Below, one piece after another: positions 11,375-23,620 of a stretch of 64,000 bases of DNA. Made by a program: the position numbers and the translations under genes. The notes under the pieces were generated by a model. That model did not search any database. It saw only the letters and a program-made list of their open reading frames with translations, and was not told the origin of the DNA. The stretch's first letter is position 1. Every line of letters starts with the position of its first letter. Source of the DNA: Rhizoclosmatium globosum (taxonomy: Eukaryota > Chytridiomycota > Chytridiomycetes > Chytridiales > Chytriomycetaceae). The stretch is taken from the NCBI GenBank assembly GCA_002104985.1, contig MCGO01000061.1, positions 124,001 to 188,000 on the forward strand. Reading direction: 5' to 3'.

Positions 11375-13203
11375 ATGGAGGCGCACTTGACACACTTGGA
11401 AGAACTTCATGATGAAGCGGAACTTGACGCTGTTGCAGACAATGACGACGAAGCCAACGAAGACGACGGAGACTACTGTACAGGAGATATATATCTCATA
11501 GAATCCATCACAGAATATGCAGTGACAATCTTGCGACGATCATATCGGGTTATGGAACGCCAGTCTATGGATCGTGACGCCCTCCACCAAGCAATCCTCT
11601 ATTTGACGCCTCTATGCCATTTTATACTTTCTAAACAAGAACTTCTTGGTGATGTTCTTGTACTAGAACTGACAGGGGCTCTAAACCTAGCCGAATCAAA
11701 ATTGCAATCTCTATTATCCCGGGTAGACGAAACAATAAGAAACATGTACAGCGGAAAACTCAGAGTATCTAAACTTGAAACTGGTCTTCCAGGAAGACCT
11801 GCCGAAATAGTGGATTTGAAACAAGTTGAAGCATTACGGCAGTTTGGTGTAAAGTGGGTCACTATTTCAGAATTAGCCGGTCTTGATCGTGGAACAATTG
11901 CTAAGCAAGTTAAAGAAGCCACGTTAGCAGGGACGTTTAGGGATCCCTTTGTATGGAGCGACGTGACTGAACCCAACCTATTGCGTGCGGTGCATAGAAT
12001 AATCAATCGACATCGCCGCAGTGGGGCCGACTTTGTTCAGGCCCACTTGCTTTCTGAGGAGGGAATACGCGTGACAAGGGAGCGCGTTCGAAAAGCAGTG
12101 AAAGATGCAGATCCCATAGGTGTCTTCAACAGATTGATAAAGGCCATCGTTAGGCGAAAGTATACTGTTGCAGGACCCCATTCGTTACAACATATTGATG
12201 GCAATCACAAACTTGTAAGATACAAGTTTGTGATACACGTTGGTAAGCTTGGACTTTGATTCTGTGAAGGCTAACTTTTTATAGGAATTGACGGCTACTC
12301 CCATCTGTGTGTTTTTTGCGTTGTTTCAACAAATAACAGGGCTGAGACAATGTATGAAGCGTTCAGCAGAGGTGTTGCTTTGTATGGGTACCCATCCCGC
12401 CTCCGCTGTGACAAAGGTAAGAGCTGTTTTCCTGTTTTCTATTTAATGAGAACGTAATTTTAGGAGGAGAGAACATACTTGTGGCTGAGGAGATGATTCG
12501 AGTTCAAGGTCTGAATAGAGGTTCTGTAATTGCCGGACGATCTGTACACAACCAGCGCATTGAACGATTCAACCTAGATCTTGGAAACAAGGTCATTACC
12601 AGTTTTAAGGAATTGTTTCAGACAATGGAGCAAGCGCAAGAGCTTAATGTTATTAATGGCTGGGAGCTCTGGGTTCTTCACCAAGTCTTCAAGCCAAGGA
12701 TCCAACAGATTTTGAATGAGTTTGTTGGAGCACATAATAACCACAAAAAACGAATGCACAAGTATAAAACTCCAAGCCAGGTGTTCTTAATTGGCTTGAT
12801 TCAAAGACGAAGCCAACTTTCAGACTTTCACATCCAGGAAAACAATCAAGGAGATCCTGGTGATGCTTTGCAACAAGAGGATATAAGACTTTATGGAACA
12901 GATCCAAGAGGGAGGTATCGTCAAGAGCATGATGGCGTTGGCGAAATTAGTGAAGCGGACGCAGCTACGTTTATGCCGTATGAGAGAAGTAGGAGAGCAA
13001 GAGTTGGAAAAGTACAATGTCCATTGACTGAGAACCAGTTGGTTCAATTTAAGACAACCTGGTCCGAACACGAAGTTTTGAAGGATGACGGTGAGGATGG
13101 ACGCATAATCTTTCTTGACGCGAAAGCTGCGGTACAAGCTTGGATTAACGAAAATGGTGGTGTTATGGATGTCAATTTCAATGAAGATAGTGAGGATGAA
13201 TGA
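11375..13203 (+). CDS. Integrase-core (DDE) transposase
   Basis: Three exons, 11375-12242, 12285-12416 and 12464-13203 (introns 42 and 47 nt), give an intact 579-residue protein. After an acidic N-terminus and a helical region comes a helix-turn-helix-like part with GLPGRPAEIV, and then the catalytic core. The likely DDE triad is Asp in HIDGNHKLVRYK, Asp in LRCDKGGENI and Glu in GRSVHNQRIERFN. The layout matches the eukaryotic integrase-core proteins related to retroviral and IS3-type integrases. It cuts and joins DNA ends during transposition. The ATG at 11375 is the first in frame. It converges on the HECT-like gene with 52 bp between stops. All exons are open, so it may be recently active. 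Confidence 0.85.
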
Positions 13204-13255
13204 ACTATATTCATAAACAAGTGATCCCTTTTCTCTCCTCTCCAAAAAACCCTCG

Positions 13256-16132
13256 TTAAACTGAACTAAAAGAAAGTTCCTTGTTACGTGCCGCCTCATC
13301 ATCTGAAGGAGTCACTAGTGCCTCCCAGAACATAATCTCATCCGTTTTTTGTTCAACATCATTCCATTCCGTCTTCCAAGGACTCAAATCAAGTTTAGCA
13401 AAACAAGTACGAGCCTCGTACACACCAGAACCTCCATTTAAGACGATATTCAAAGATATTTTTGTTTTAACTGGAATATGCATCTGTCCACTGACAAATC
13501 GAAGAACGTGAGTCCAAAAGACTGGTTTCCATGTCTTTGCCAGGCGCATATAAGCTGCAAACGTAATTCGCAACTCCTCCGAATCAGTCCCATTTGGTTC
13601 CTTAAACTGTTTGCGAAAATCCTCAAAGGAGTGAACAGTCTTAAAAAAGTTAGGAATAAATGGAAGGAGAGGCAAAAGGACCTCATGCCGAGGAAACCAT
13701 TGAATAAACCCAGTCTTGATGTAAGAAAGACCCAGTAACCTCCTCCACTTGCATTCGCTGAGAATAACAAACGTTTCAAATACTTTGGGTGTGGTTAGAT
13801 TCGCAACATCCTCGTACTCGCAGGGGAGTTTGAATATTGGAAAACCTTCCTTTCCAGCTAATTCATTGTATCTATCAATTAGCTCGATAACTTCAGAATG
13901 GTAGTCCATAATTAATTCTTCTGTTTCGCTGCGTCGAAAGGCATTTTGAAACCCCATTTCATAAACCATAGTTTTGGTGAACAAAGTGTCTGGTGCTCCA
14001 CACAAACTCAACAAAACAGCTTCACTGATGTTTGGAAACATGCTGCACTCTTTTTCATGCACCAAAGCATAAGCAAGTAACTACAGTAAATGGCCGATTA
14101 ACTTTAGACGAGAGGTGAAACATTTACTGACCGATCCTTGTACAATCAAACTCATTTGTTCCATTTTAGAGAAATACTCTGTTTTGAATTTCTCTGTAGT
14201 ATGACGCTTTGCAGTCTGCGTCCATAGCCGCGGTAGTGCAAACTTGGTTTCATGAAAGTCTTGCATCTCTTTTGCCACAACATGACTGTAACAATCAATT
14301 GCTTTGTTTTGATCGTTTGTTTGAAGTATGGGAGTAACAAAGAACTGGCTTCGCTTCACAGGATCGTTGTCCTCAGACAAGTCATGCACCAAAGATACAA
14401 CTTCATCACTTGTGAGGCCGCGACCGGCCCCTTTCAACTCTCGTTTCACAGTTGGATCAAAGTTTCCATTCAATCTCTTCCCTTCGCCAACTCGAATAGT
14501 TTCGCAAACTTGAAGCGCGTCGTCAATCACGAAACTCTCGTCTAAGTATGCTTGATGAGAAATGTGGATTTCTGGTAGCTGTCCATCAGTACGCGTAACA
14601 TTGTCATCATCGTCATCAAGTGTAACAGTTGAGTCGCTCAGTAAAACAGACCCGGATAATTTCATTGACTCCGTCATTGCCCACTCCATGTTAGCTTTCA
14701 TGAAATTAGAACCAACACAAAATTATTGAAGGACGCCACACCTGCAAACTCATCATCGCTGTCATCAGAGACAATTGTGGCAATTGGTTTCATTGATGGA
14801 GCTCTTGCTGTTGCTGGAGGCTGGTAAACAAGGCCAACGTTTGGGCTCATTGCAACAGAAGTAAAGGAATGATATCCTGTTTTGATAAATTCAATGTCCA
14901 ATGATTCCAAATCCTCATCTTCAGGCACATCCCACTCAATTTCCTGCCCATCAAAAGCATGATTGTCACCTACTTAAATTTAAGACAATGAATACAACCT
15001 ACTTTTCAACTTACCAAGAGGCGGGTTGTTTCGGCAATATGCAGTCACATAGAAAGTGCTTCTATTAGTACCAATGTTTTTCTTGGTTTTAAGGAAGGCA
15101 TCCATAGGCTTTTTAGAGCCAAGTTCACCCCTTTGATCCAGCAACTGCTGGTGCTGTTGCATTATTTGCTCTGCTGAGAGAGTCACATTAAACTGAACGT
15201 GAGATGATTTTGAAGGACCTGGTGAATGGGAAAGTATCACAAAAGCAAGCTCATAATCGGAGGATCGGCTTTCAGATAATGCAGTCTCCATTTTCAGTTC
15301 TGAGAAACTTTTGGCTTCAATGTCGCCCTGCTGAACTGCAGTTTTCATGTTCTGCTTTGCCAACTCATAGGTAAGTCTTGATGCTGTTCGGAAAGTTTCG
15401 AACGCAAAGGTCTTTAATTCTTGAAGAAGTTCGCCTTGCTGTATAACAAATGGTCGGTTCAGGCAATGCAACAATCGCAATCTCTTCTTCCTGAAGAAAA
15501 TTTAGTGATTGATGTGTAATTTTAAAGATAGATTACACTGCCTCGTCTGGCTGAGGATAGACATCAATTCTGTCTTTTTCGTTGGGTCCATCGGAAGCTC
15601 GAAAACCAAACAAGTATGTCGCAGTAAAAGTGTACGTTGGAAGGATCTTTGGAACTGGTACTGATCCGTTCTTTGCCTTCTTAGCCATGGACGAGGTGGC
15701 GTCTGAAGATTTACTTGACCGTTTCACCACCCTTGATGCTCCAGATATAAAATTGGTCTTTGGAGTGTATGGGCCAAATTTAGACACAGCTTCATTTCTT
15801 GCTGCTGTTGGGGTTGTTTGTGATCCGCCAACAGTTGACGACTGTGAACGGAGTAAGTCAATCATCGCCCCTCTAAAATCGTTGACAGCCGTCGCACGGG
15901 CTGTACTTCTGGTATATTGTAATCAGTATTTTTAGAAATATCTCTCTCAAGCTAAAGACCTGGTTCCTGAAGATTCAGCTGGTCCAGGCATGTTGGATGG
16001 CGCCAAACTATTGCTCACAACTTCATTTGAAGCACATTGCGGACAAAGGTCTGCCTTGCTCAATAATGCTTCATGGAACATTCCAGGACATCTGCGGCAT
16101 TTACCCCAGCCTGGTGGAACTGGAGCAGCCAT
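13256..16132 (-). CDS. HECT-type E3 ubiquitin ligase-like protein linked to the transposase
   Basis: Six exons on the minus strand, all joinable: about 16132-15976, 15920s-15533, 15480s-14999, 14960s-14745, 14700-14133 and 14082-13256. The protein is roughly 850-900 residues. The N-terminus has a CxxC...CxxC zinc-binding motif (CRRCPGMFHE... LCPQC). The middle is acidic and low in known motifs. The C-terminus reads LRFVSGQMHIP and then EARTCFAKLDLSPW, the signature of a HECT C-lobe with its catalytic Cys (consensus TCxNxLxLPxY). It would transfer ubiquitin from an E2 to a substrate. Its tail-to-tail position with the integrase suggests it belongs to the same mobile element, perhaps adjusting transposase or host-factor stability; that role is inference. 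Confidence 0.75.
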
Positions 16133-16601
16133 TCACGATCACAACTCAGTTTGAAAACAATAAAAAAAGCAAACTCAGGATCTGTTACTTTATAAATATG
16201 AGGAAAGAGAGAGAGAGAAAGAGAGAGAAAGATAATGTGCAACACTCTCTGGATGCTTCTTGGTACCATATCCACACTGTTAACAAACTGACATCAGAAC
16301 TGAATCAAAGCTGATAAACTGCTATACTGTGTTGATATATGTTCAAATTTATATAGAAATCTCATTGGCAAAAGGGGAAATCTGCCATCAAGGTTTTTAT
16401 GGTCTCTATGTACTGGAGGTGGGAGTGTGTGTGTCAACACAATTTTCCACCAACACTACAATTTTGTGTCTCTGTGAAGAAGAAAAATTGCTGTGTTGGT
16501 CCAAAAGAAAATAAAACAGCAATCCGCCGCAGATACATTCCAGGTGGACTTGCAAAACAGAAGTTACTTTTGTTTATTTTCAAAATCTATCTCAAAAACA
16601 G
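16133..16601. other. Spacer with GA microsatellite between HECT-like and mitochondrial-type genes
   Basis: A 469 bp non-coding stretch, the divergent promoter region of its two neighbours. It has a purine tract of GA/GAAA units at about 16203-16233 and an imperfect inverted repeat at 16449-16500. If the integrase and HECT genes form an element, its right end should be here. Confidence 0.4.
16449..16500. repeat. 17 bp imperfect inverted repeat (15 of 17 match)
   Basis: Left arm ACCAACACTACAATTTT at 16449-16465; right arm at 16484-16500 is its reverse complement except at two positions, with an 18 nt spacer. A related direct copy of CAACAC...AATTTT lies just upstream. It could be a hairpin or a sub-terminal repeat of the neighbouring element. 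Confidence 0.6.
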
Positions 16602-16988
16602 ATGAACGGACTGAGTCGCCTCTCTTTTCCAATCTTTCGAATTGGATCTCGGCACCGGTTTTACACAACTGCGAAGCCACGACGGAGTGAGTCCTTTTGC
16701 TGGTTCGAATGTGGTTGTGGCCTGACAGTCTCTTTGCCAGAAACACCGACTGATGCCGAAGTTGCGCCAGTTGGGCCAATGGAAATCAGTCAGTTCGGTC
16801 TCTTTAGCTGCGTGTGCATTGGAATGGTCTTTGGTGTGAAGGGCGCCGATGTTCTGTTTCAGCCCGATTTGGTTGGTGTTTGCTTCCTGCTAATTGCAAT
16901 GCACTAACTACTGTATCAGACTCTTCCACTCGAAGCTGCTGCAAAGGCCTTGGAGGAGCAAGCTGCAGCGGAAGCCCAATCCAAGTGA
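16602..16988 (+). CDS. Small mitochondrial membrane protein, unrecognised
   Basis: Exons 16602-16686, 16729-16871 and 16920-16988 (introns 42 and 48 nt) join in frame to 98 residues. The N-terminus is basic and Ser/Phe-rich with RHRFYTTAKPRR, a typical mitochondrial presequence with an RFYTT-like cleavage region. One hydrophobic segment follows (FGLFSCVCIGMVFGVKGADVLF). The C-terminus is an Ala/Glu helix (LEAAAKALEEQAAAEAQ). It is probably an inner-membrane accessory protein, for instance of a respiratory complex; I do not recognise the family. The last intron contains a textbook CTAAC branch point before CAG. Confidence 0.65.
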
Positions 16989-17072
16989 TCATTGAACAAG
17001 TAATCATTCAAACGACCATCTTCAATAAAGTACGATTTACTGCCAACGTTAAGTCGTCCACGAAATATTAGG

Positions 17073-17284
17073 AGGAATAATGATACATGAGGGTTCAAAT
17101 TGGTGGATGGATCGGCACCAGGGGTGTAGCAAGTCTTGCAGTCATTGTCCTTCGATGCTCCACCAGTTCGCAAAAGCTCAGGCATATTAGGGTTGCTGAT
17201 AAATGGACGACCAAAGACAGCTCCTTGAATCGCAGTAACTCCTGGGAATTTATCAGTCAATTGTTGCTCAGCAAACTCGAATCT
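17073..17284 (-). pseudogene. Old-yellow-enzyme-like oxidoreductase, C-terminal fragment
   Basis: The minus strand encodes EFAEQQLTDKFPGVTAIQGA, then VFGRPFISNPNMPELLRTGG and a Cys-containing tail. The FGRPFxxNPxxPELLRxG pattern is typical of the C-terminal end of FMN-dependent NADH:flavin oxidoreductases (old yellow enzyme family). Only this end is present: the frame stops being recognisable exactly where homology to the DUF5710 gene begins (17286). It appears to be a gene cut by that duplication. Family assignment rests on one motif. Confidence 0.45.
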
Positions 17285-17285
17285 C

Positions 17286-17837
17286 TGGGTGCTCGGTGGG
17301 ATGAGTCACGACGATGGTATGTTCCACCAGGCCTAGACATCAACTTGTTTCAAAGATGGCTTCCAAACCCGAATCGGATTCATTCCAGTCCCAACATAAA
17401 CGAATGGGGATATGAAGGGTTTGATGAAAAATCATAGGGAACAACTCAAATTCAATGAGATGCTTGAATATGAACAATTTGTATATGATGACGAATATTA
17501 TGATGACGAGCCTCGATGCGATGTTTGCGATAATTATGAAGATGACTGCAAATATGAGGAATGTGAGTGCGGTGAAAAGTTTGAGGAAGGCGATCTGATC
17601 GATGGTATGTGCGATGCTTGTGCCGAAGCGGACGAACTTGATGTACCAGCTACAACAGAAGAAGCTGCGGAACAAAGAAACGGAAATGATGGTGAGGTTG
17701 AACGTGCAGAACAAGAACAGGAACAGGAACAGGAAGGAGAACAGGAAGAATAAGGAGACGAATACACTTCTTAATGGCAGGCTAATAAAGCTGAATTCTT
17801 TTAAAGTAGCTGTTGGTTGAGGATGTTCTCTTTCCTT
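17286..17837 (+). pseudogene. Truncated duplicate of the DUF5710/zinc-finger gene
   Basis: Sequence from 17286 matches the gene at 7183-7874 almost continuously, including about 85 bp of 3' untranslated sequence, and then ends abruptly. It lacks the start codon and first part of the DUF5710 module. It also has an internal deletion of about 134 bp relative to copy 1 (roughly 7330-7463) that removes the CCCH-like finger and leads into a stop (AAATCATAG). The remaining Cys-rich acidic part and Glu/Gln tail are still open, with several mostly conservative changes. It is a non-functional copy unless a downstream ATG is used. Confidence 0.8.
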
Positions 17838-18446
17838 CTTCGATTGCCACATCACAAAAATTGCCCAAAGGTGTGTTCTAGCCCCTTTGACACTGCATCA
17901 ACCACACCCTCAATCAAGCAAGCACTGGATTGACGGATCAACTGCATCCAGCTACAATTGAGCCGAGAGCGGATGATCGCCCTGGCCGTCCTCCTCGCCT
18001 TCTCAAATCACAAATCAACAAACCAATAATCCTAACTATGCTGCCCAACAGACCCGCGAGTCCCGACCCGTTTCATTCTTTTGATTTGATTTAAAGCCCG
18101 TTCTTTCGCCGCTTTAAACCAAACCAAAACCAAAACCATCCCGGCCTCCCCTCGTCGTCTTGCTCTGTTTTGCCGCTTTGTCTTGTCTTAGACGAAGAAC
18201 CAGTTGGAACAGACTTATCAACCAGGGTGTACTGAACTAGTCCTCTATCGGTGCGTTAGAGTAATTGATTGATTGGTTGATTGCCTTGCTTCGACGGAGG
18301 GCAGCCCACTCCTTCCCCCCACTCTCACTCTCACTCTCTCTCACAAAGTTGGTTCAAGGCCCTAACAACCAACTGCCACCCACCCAGGAACCATCAAATA
18401 AATCAAGAGAATTCTCTCTCAGCGATCAATAACAAACGCATCAGAA
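17838..18446. other. Upstream region of the vigilin gene
   Basis: About 600 bp without open frames of note. It is rich in CT and AACCAAA tracts and CACTCTCACTC repeats just before the ATG, as expected for a promoter and leader of a highly expressed fungal gene. No RNA gene seen. Confidence 0.4.
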
Positions 18447-21400
18447 ATGGAAAACGATATCCTCACTCAACTCCGTCGCGGAATTGACGGTGCCGAACCT
18501 GTCGAAAACGGAACGACCCACGACGACCTCGAAAACATTCTTGCCACAAACGATGTTTCTGCGCATGTTGCACGAAAGCCGGAACTGGACTTGAACTCAG
18601 AGGACCTCTTCCCCGCTCTTCCTCCTACCACTGCTGCTCCAAAGCCAACACAGGCTTGGAGACCGGCCGTCTCCAAGATTACTGCAGTTGAATCTGGAAC
18701 AAAGAAGTTGGGAACGGGAAAGAGAGTCGTCGAGTCTTTTGAAATCCCTGGCAGCATGCAGGTTTGTTTTTCAAACCTCATTCGTGGAACTTTGTACTCA
18801 TCCGTCACAACAGCAAAAGCTTCCTTCCACTGGTAAAAACTCTGTTGCTGACCATGCCAAGGCCATCGCTCTCCGTACCATGACCACCATCGAAGTTCGC
18901 TCAAACGGAACCACTTTTGTTATTACTGGAAGACCTGAGAGCGTCAAGACTGCTCGTAAGGAACTCGTTACTGCTATCGGAGTTGTCGTGCGTAATGTTG
19001 TATCCCTCTAGTCGCTCACTAACAAGATTTCGTAGCTCACTGAAGTTGTCATGGTCCCTTCGTCCGTCCGTCCTCACATTCTCGGTGCCGGTGGAAAGAA
19101 CTTGAAAGATTTGACTGCTCGTACCGGAACCAACATTAACGTTCCAAAGGCCGCAAAGCCAGAGGAGGGAGAAGAAGTGGATGAGGATGAAGAGCAGCCA
19201 ATCACCATCAAGGGTAACTTTGAGGGTGTTCGTGAAGCTAAGAAGGAAATCGAGGAGATTAAGGCTAAGAGAGTGAGTTTTCAAGATTATTTTTCCTTTG
19301 GTTTACTGATGACAAAACAACCCAGACCCAAAACTACAGCACCCGTCTCAACATTGACCGCGCATTCCACCCTTTCATTGCTGGTGCCAATAACTCTACT
19401 GTTGAAGGTATCGAAGAGAAGACCGGCACCCGTATCCACATTCCTCCCTTGGTTGCCCCATCTGCCGAAAAGAAGGAAGGTGTTCCAGAGAAGAATGTCA
19501 ACGAGATTGTTATTGTCGGACCAAGAGACTCTGTCAAGGCCGCTGAAGAGCAGATCCGTAGCCTCTATGAAGAATTGGTTGGTTTTCATCCAAGTCTAAT
19601 GTCAAACTAACTTTATATATAATAGCAACGAACTACCCGTACTCTTTCTTTCCCAATCAAGAAGAGACAACACCGTTTCATTATTGGTGCCAAAGGAAAG
19701 AACTTGCAGGAAATCTTGGAAGCCACTGGATGCTCTGTTGAACTCCCAGCAGCCAGTGACCCAAGCGATGTTGTCACTGTTCGTGGACCAGATACCATGT
19801 TGAGCGTTGCACTTCAATCCGTCTTGCAAAAGGTAATTACTTGGACTAAGCTTTAAAAAATACACTCTAACTTCCTTTCCACACTCAGTCCAACCAAGTC
19901 AGCCTCGAAGAAATCCACTTGACCCGCGCCCTCCCCGCCTCCACAAACCCACTCCTCTTCCTCCGATACGTCTTCACCAAGGAAATCAACGAAATCAAAA
20001 AGATCGAAACAGCAAACAACGTTTCCATCCACAGAATGCTTGACAACCCATCCGACCCCATCATTGAAATCCAAGGAAAGACAAAACTCGAAGCCGAAGC
20101 CGCGCGTATCCAGTTGAACCAACTCGTCCAAGAATGGGGAGTGTCCCTCTTTTTCGGAGAAGTGGAAATCCCACACGGTTTGCACAAGTTTGTGGTTGGA
20201 AAGGGTGGAGCGAATATCGTCAAGATGAAGGCTCAGCCAGTTTGGGAAGGCCGTCTTGCGGATGTTGTCGTTCCAAGTGAGAGTGAAGGGTCCGATGAGA
20301 TTCTCGTTGTCGTGAGACGATTGCCACGAGGTCTTGGTGGTGCTCCAAACGCCAAGGCCGCTACCAAGAAACCTGCAGGTGCTGCTAAGGCGGAAGCTGA
20401 GGATGACGAAGAAGTTGCTGCCTTTGCCGAAAAGGTCCGCGCAGAGATCCTTTCCGTCTCTTTGGCATTTGCCGACTTCACTTCTGAAGTCGTTCCTGTT
20501 CCTGGAAAATTCCACGGTCGTTTGATTGGAGCTGGTGGAAAGGACTTGAAGGAGTTGTTGTCTGTATACAACGAGGAAGTCAGCATTCGTTTCCCAACCG
20601 CCACTGGGAAGGAGGACAAGAAGAAGGACGATAAGAAGGTGGACGCTGACACTGTTGTCATCAAGGGTCCTAAGAAGCTCGTCGCTGACTGTAAGGCCAA
20701 ACTTGCCAAGGTTTTGGTTGAACTGAAGCGTATTGAGACGCTTGGTTCTTACACCGAGACCTTGAAGGTCAAGAAGGGAACTGGAAAGAAGTTGAGAGAG
20801 GGTGCTGGAGCTCCTGTCAGCAGTGGATCCAACATTGTCCAGGAACACGGTCGCGGTGAGACCATTGGATGGCTTATCCGTCTCATCAAGGAGAACTTGA
20901 TTGCAAACCCACCCAAGGCTGCTGATGCCGTCACTGCCGAGAACCACCACATGTTGTCTCTCTTGAAGGTTGAAGTCACTGAGTCTGCCAAGGACGCTGA
21001 TGATGTCATTACCTTCACTGGACCCAAGGACATTGTCGCCATTGCCAAGAAGATCATCTCTGACCGTTCAGTCCGTCTCGCGAACCAAGTCACTGTTGAG
21101 TTCAAGGTGTTCCAAATCTGCTCAAAGGCTTCTAAGGAAGTATTGGAGGAGAACCTTATCCCAGACTTGAAGAACCGTGTTATGCGTAAGTTGATTGGTC
21201 GTGAGGGTAAGAGCGTCAAGGCTTTGATGGACAAGTACGCTGTTGCCGTTCAGTTCCCTGAGGGTGGTAAGAAGCGTAAGGTGAAGGTCGAAGACGAGTC
21301 TGAAGAAGCTGTTGAGGAGGAGGCTGACGATGAGGAAGCCTCCAACGCTGTTGTTGATGGTCTCGTTATCGTCAAGGGTAACCCTAAGGATGTTGAAGCT

Positions 21401-23620
21401 GCCAAGACTGAAATCATGAAGATTGCTGAATCTGAGATCCTCAACTCCTACATCACTAGCTTCGAAGTTCCTCGATCTGTCCTTCCCCACGTCCTCGGTG
21501 CATCTGGATCCAAGATCAAGTCTCTCCGTGAGACCCACAACGTCCGTATCGACTTGAAGGATGTCGAGAATGATGACGGTGAAATCTCTGTCCTCATTAG
21601 CTTGGAAGGAACCAAGGCCGACTGTCTCAGCGTCCAAGACAAGATCCTGAACGTGACTGACGAACTTGTGAACGTTGAGACACGAGCACTCGCTGTTCCA
21701 TCTTACCTCCACAAGGACATTATCGGTGTTTCCGGAACCCGCATCAAGGCAGTCATTGACACTTTCGGTGGACCTGACAAGGTGAAGGTGCAGTTCCCAC
21801 CACGTGGTGATTCCGCTATTGGAAATGCAGACTCCAATGTTGTCACTTGCAAAGCACACGTTCGTCAAATCGATGACCTTGTTATTGCAGTTCTCAACCT
21901 TGTGAACGAAGTTCTTGCCGGAGAAGGCGAGGAGGCCAACGAGTCTTTGGCTCTCATTGATGAAACATCTGACGATGTTGTCGTTGAGGAGATTAGCATT
22001 CCAAAGAGTGATGTTTCTCGAGTTCTTGGAAAGAGTGGCGATGCTGTTAAAGTTACAATGCGCAAGTTTGGTGTTGTTTACTGGTTCTCTGGTTCCGAGG
22101 ATTCTGAGACTGTTGAGGTGAAGGTTGTTGGTCCTTCTGAAAATGTCGATGGAGTCAAGAAGGCTATCGAGGATATCAAGGTTGGTTGCATCTTTAAACT
22201 TGTGTGTTTCTTCAGTGTTTCCTGATTTATTTTGACAGGGCAAGCTCCGCACTTCTAAGAAGGTCGCTCTTCCTGCAAAGGTCATTGAGAACCTTGGCAC
22301 CAGCGGATCTGTGCACGATGCCGAAGCTGCTTCTATCCAGGACTTGATCAAGAAGGTTCGTGCTGACACTGCTGGAGCTGCATCTGCAGAGATTTCCAAC
22401 GCCGCCTTGTCTGGAGCCGCGGATGCATTCATTACAGTTCGTGGTGACGCGAAGTATGTTGACATTGCTGTCAAGTCTCTCGAAAAGGGACTCGTTGAGT
22501 TGGTGAGTAGAAACTGGCCTTTTTGATGAAATCAAACTAATGGATTCGCATTCAGACAAAGTATGATGTGACTGTTCGCGTTCCAGTTGACGCCGATATC
22601 CGCGGTCACATTATCGGAAAGGCTGGAGCCACCATCAGCAAAATCCGTACAGAGTCTGATGCCAACGTTGAATTGGCTCGTGGAAACGGCCGCAACTCTG
22701 GCGACGTTGTCGTGATTCGTGGAACAATCGAAGCAGTTGAGAAAGCGACTGAGCTTGTGCAAAAGATTATCGCAGACCAGGCGTCTCGTGCAGCCGCTGA
22801 TGCTGCTCGACGAGCCGAACGCGCAGCCAAGGAAGCTTCCTCTTTCTCTGCAGGTCCTGCCAGAATTGATGACGATGCTGCTGATGATGGCACTGAGTAC
22901 GTTCCTAACGGATCTGGAGCCAGCTATGTGCCAGGATTCGTCCCAGGCCAGAAACCTGCGAAGGGAAAGAAGCCAGCTGTTCCTGTCACTGTGATTGCCA
23001 GCACTTCAACCTACTACGCGTCATATGCACCTGAGCCTGTGGAAGAGTCCTGGAAACCTGTCGCTCCAAAGAAGGTTGCCAAGAAGGATGATGCCGCTCC
23101 AGTCGTTGGTGCTACTACCGTCGCTGGAGATGCCGCTGTCGTTGGAGCTGGTCCAAGCAAGAAGAAGAAGAAGAACAAGAAGTCTAATGTCACCGCTGCA
23201 GGCGCTACTTCCACAGCTGCAGACGAGGAAGATGTTGATGTGGTCGCTGTGCCTGAGCCAGTTGCTGCCCCAACTCCAGCTCCAGCCCCTGTCAGAGCTC
23301 GTTCTCCTTCTCCAGCCAAGGCCGCCCCAGTTGCTCGTGCAGCTTCCCCGGTCAGAACTGCACCTGTCGCCAAGCCAGCCCCAGTTGCTGTCCCAGCTCC
23401 AATTCCTGCCCCTGTTGTTGCACCAACTCCAGTCCCAGCTCCAGCTGACGATGGATGGACTGTTATTCCCAAGAAAGGAGGAGCTGCTGCGGCAGCCGGT
23501 GCCGAAGCCGAGGGAGGTGAATCAGGAGCTGCCAAAAAGAAGAAGAAGAAGAACAAGAAGAAGAAGAGTGCTGCCGCTGCAGCCAACGGTAACGATGATG
23601 AGGACGATGGAGACGAGTGA
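18447..23620 (+). CDS. SCP160: Vigilin/Scp160-type multi-KH-domain RNA-binding protein
   Basis: Eight exons join without a frame problem to about 1601 residues: 18447-18761, 18814-18987, 19036-19272, 19326-19577, 19626-19832, 19889-22180, 22239-22502 and 22556-23620. At least ten KH domains are recognisable by their GxxG loops, for example ILGAGGKNLKDL, IIGAKGKNLQEI, LIGAGGKDLKEL, LIGREGKSVKAL, VLGASGSKIKSL, IIGVSGTRIKAV, VLGKSGDAVKVT and IIGKAGATISKI. One loop (AGANNS) is degenerate, as often happens in vigilins. The C-terminus is Ala/Pro-rich and ends in two Lys-rich runs, an extension longer than in yeast Scp160. Family members bind mRNAs on ER-associated polysomes. Codon use is strongly biased, consistent with high expression. 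Confidence 0.92.

Noticed and set aside
10771..16601. Terminal inverted repeats bounding the integrase-HECT pair
   Set aside because: Comparing both flanks by eye gave only 8 bp matches (such as CCAACACA), which are expected by chance.
20233..22474. Long minus-strand frames across the vigilin gene
   Set aside because: They are shadows of a strongly codon-biased KH-repeat gene on the plus strand.
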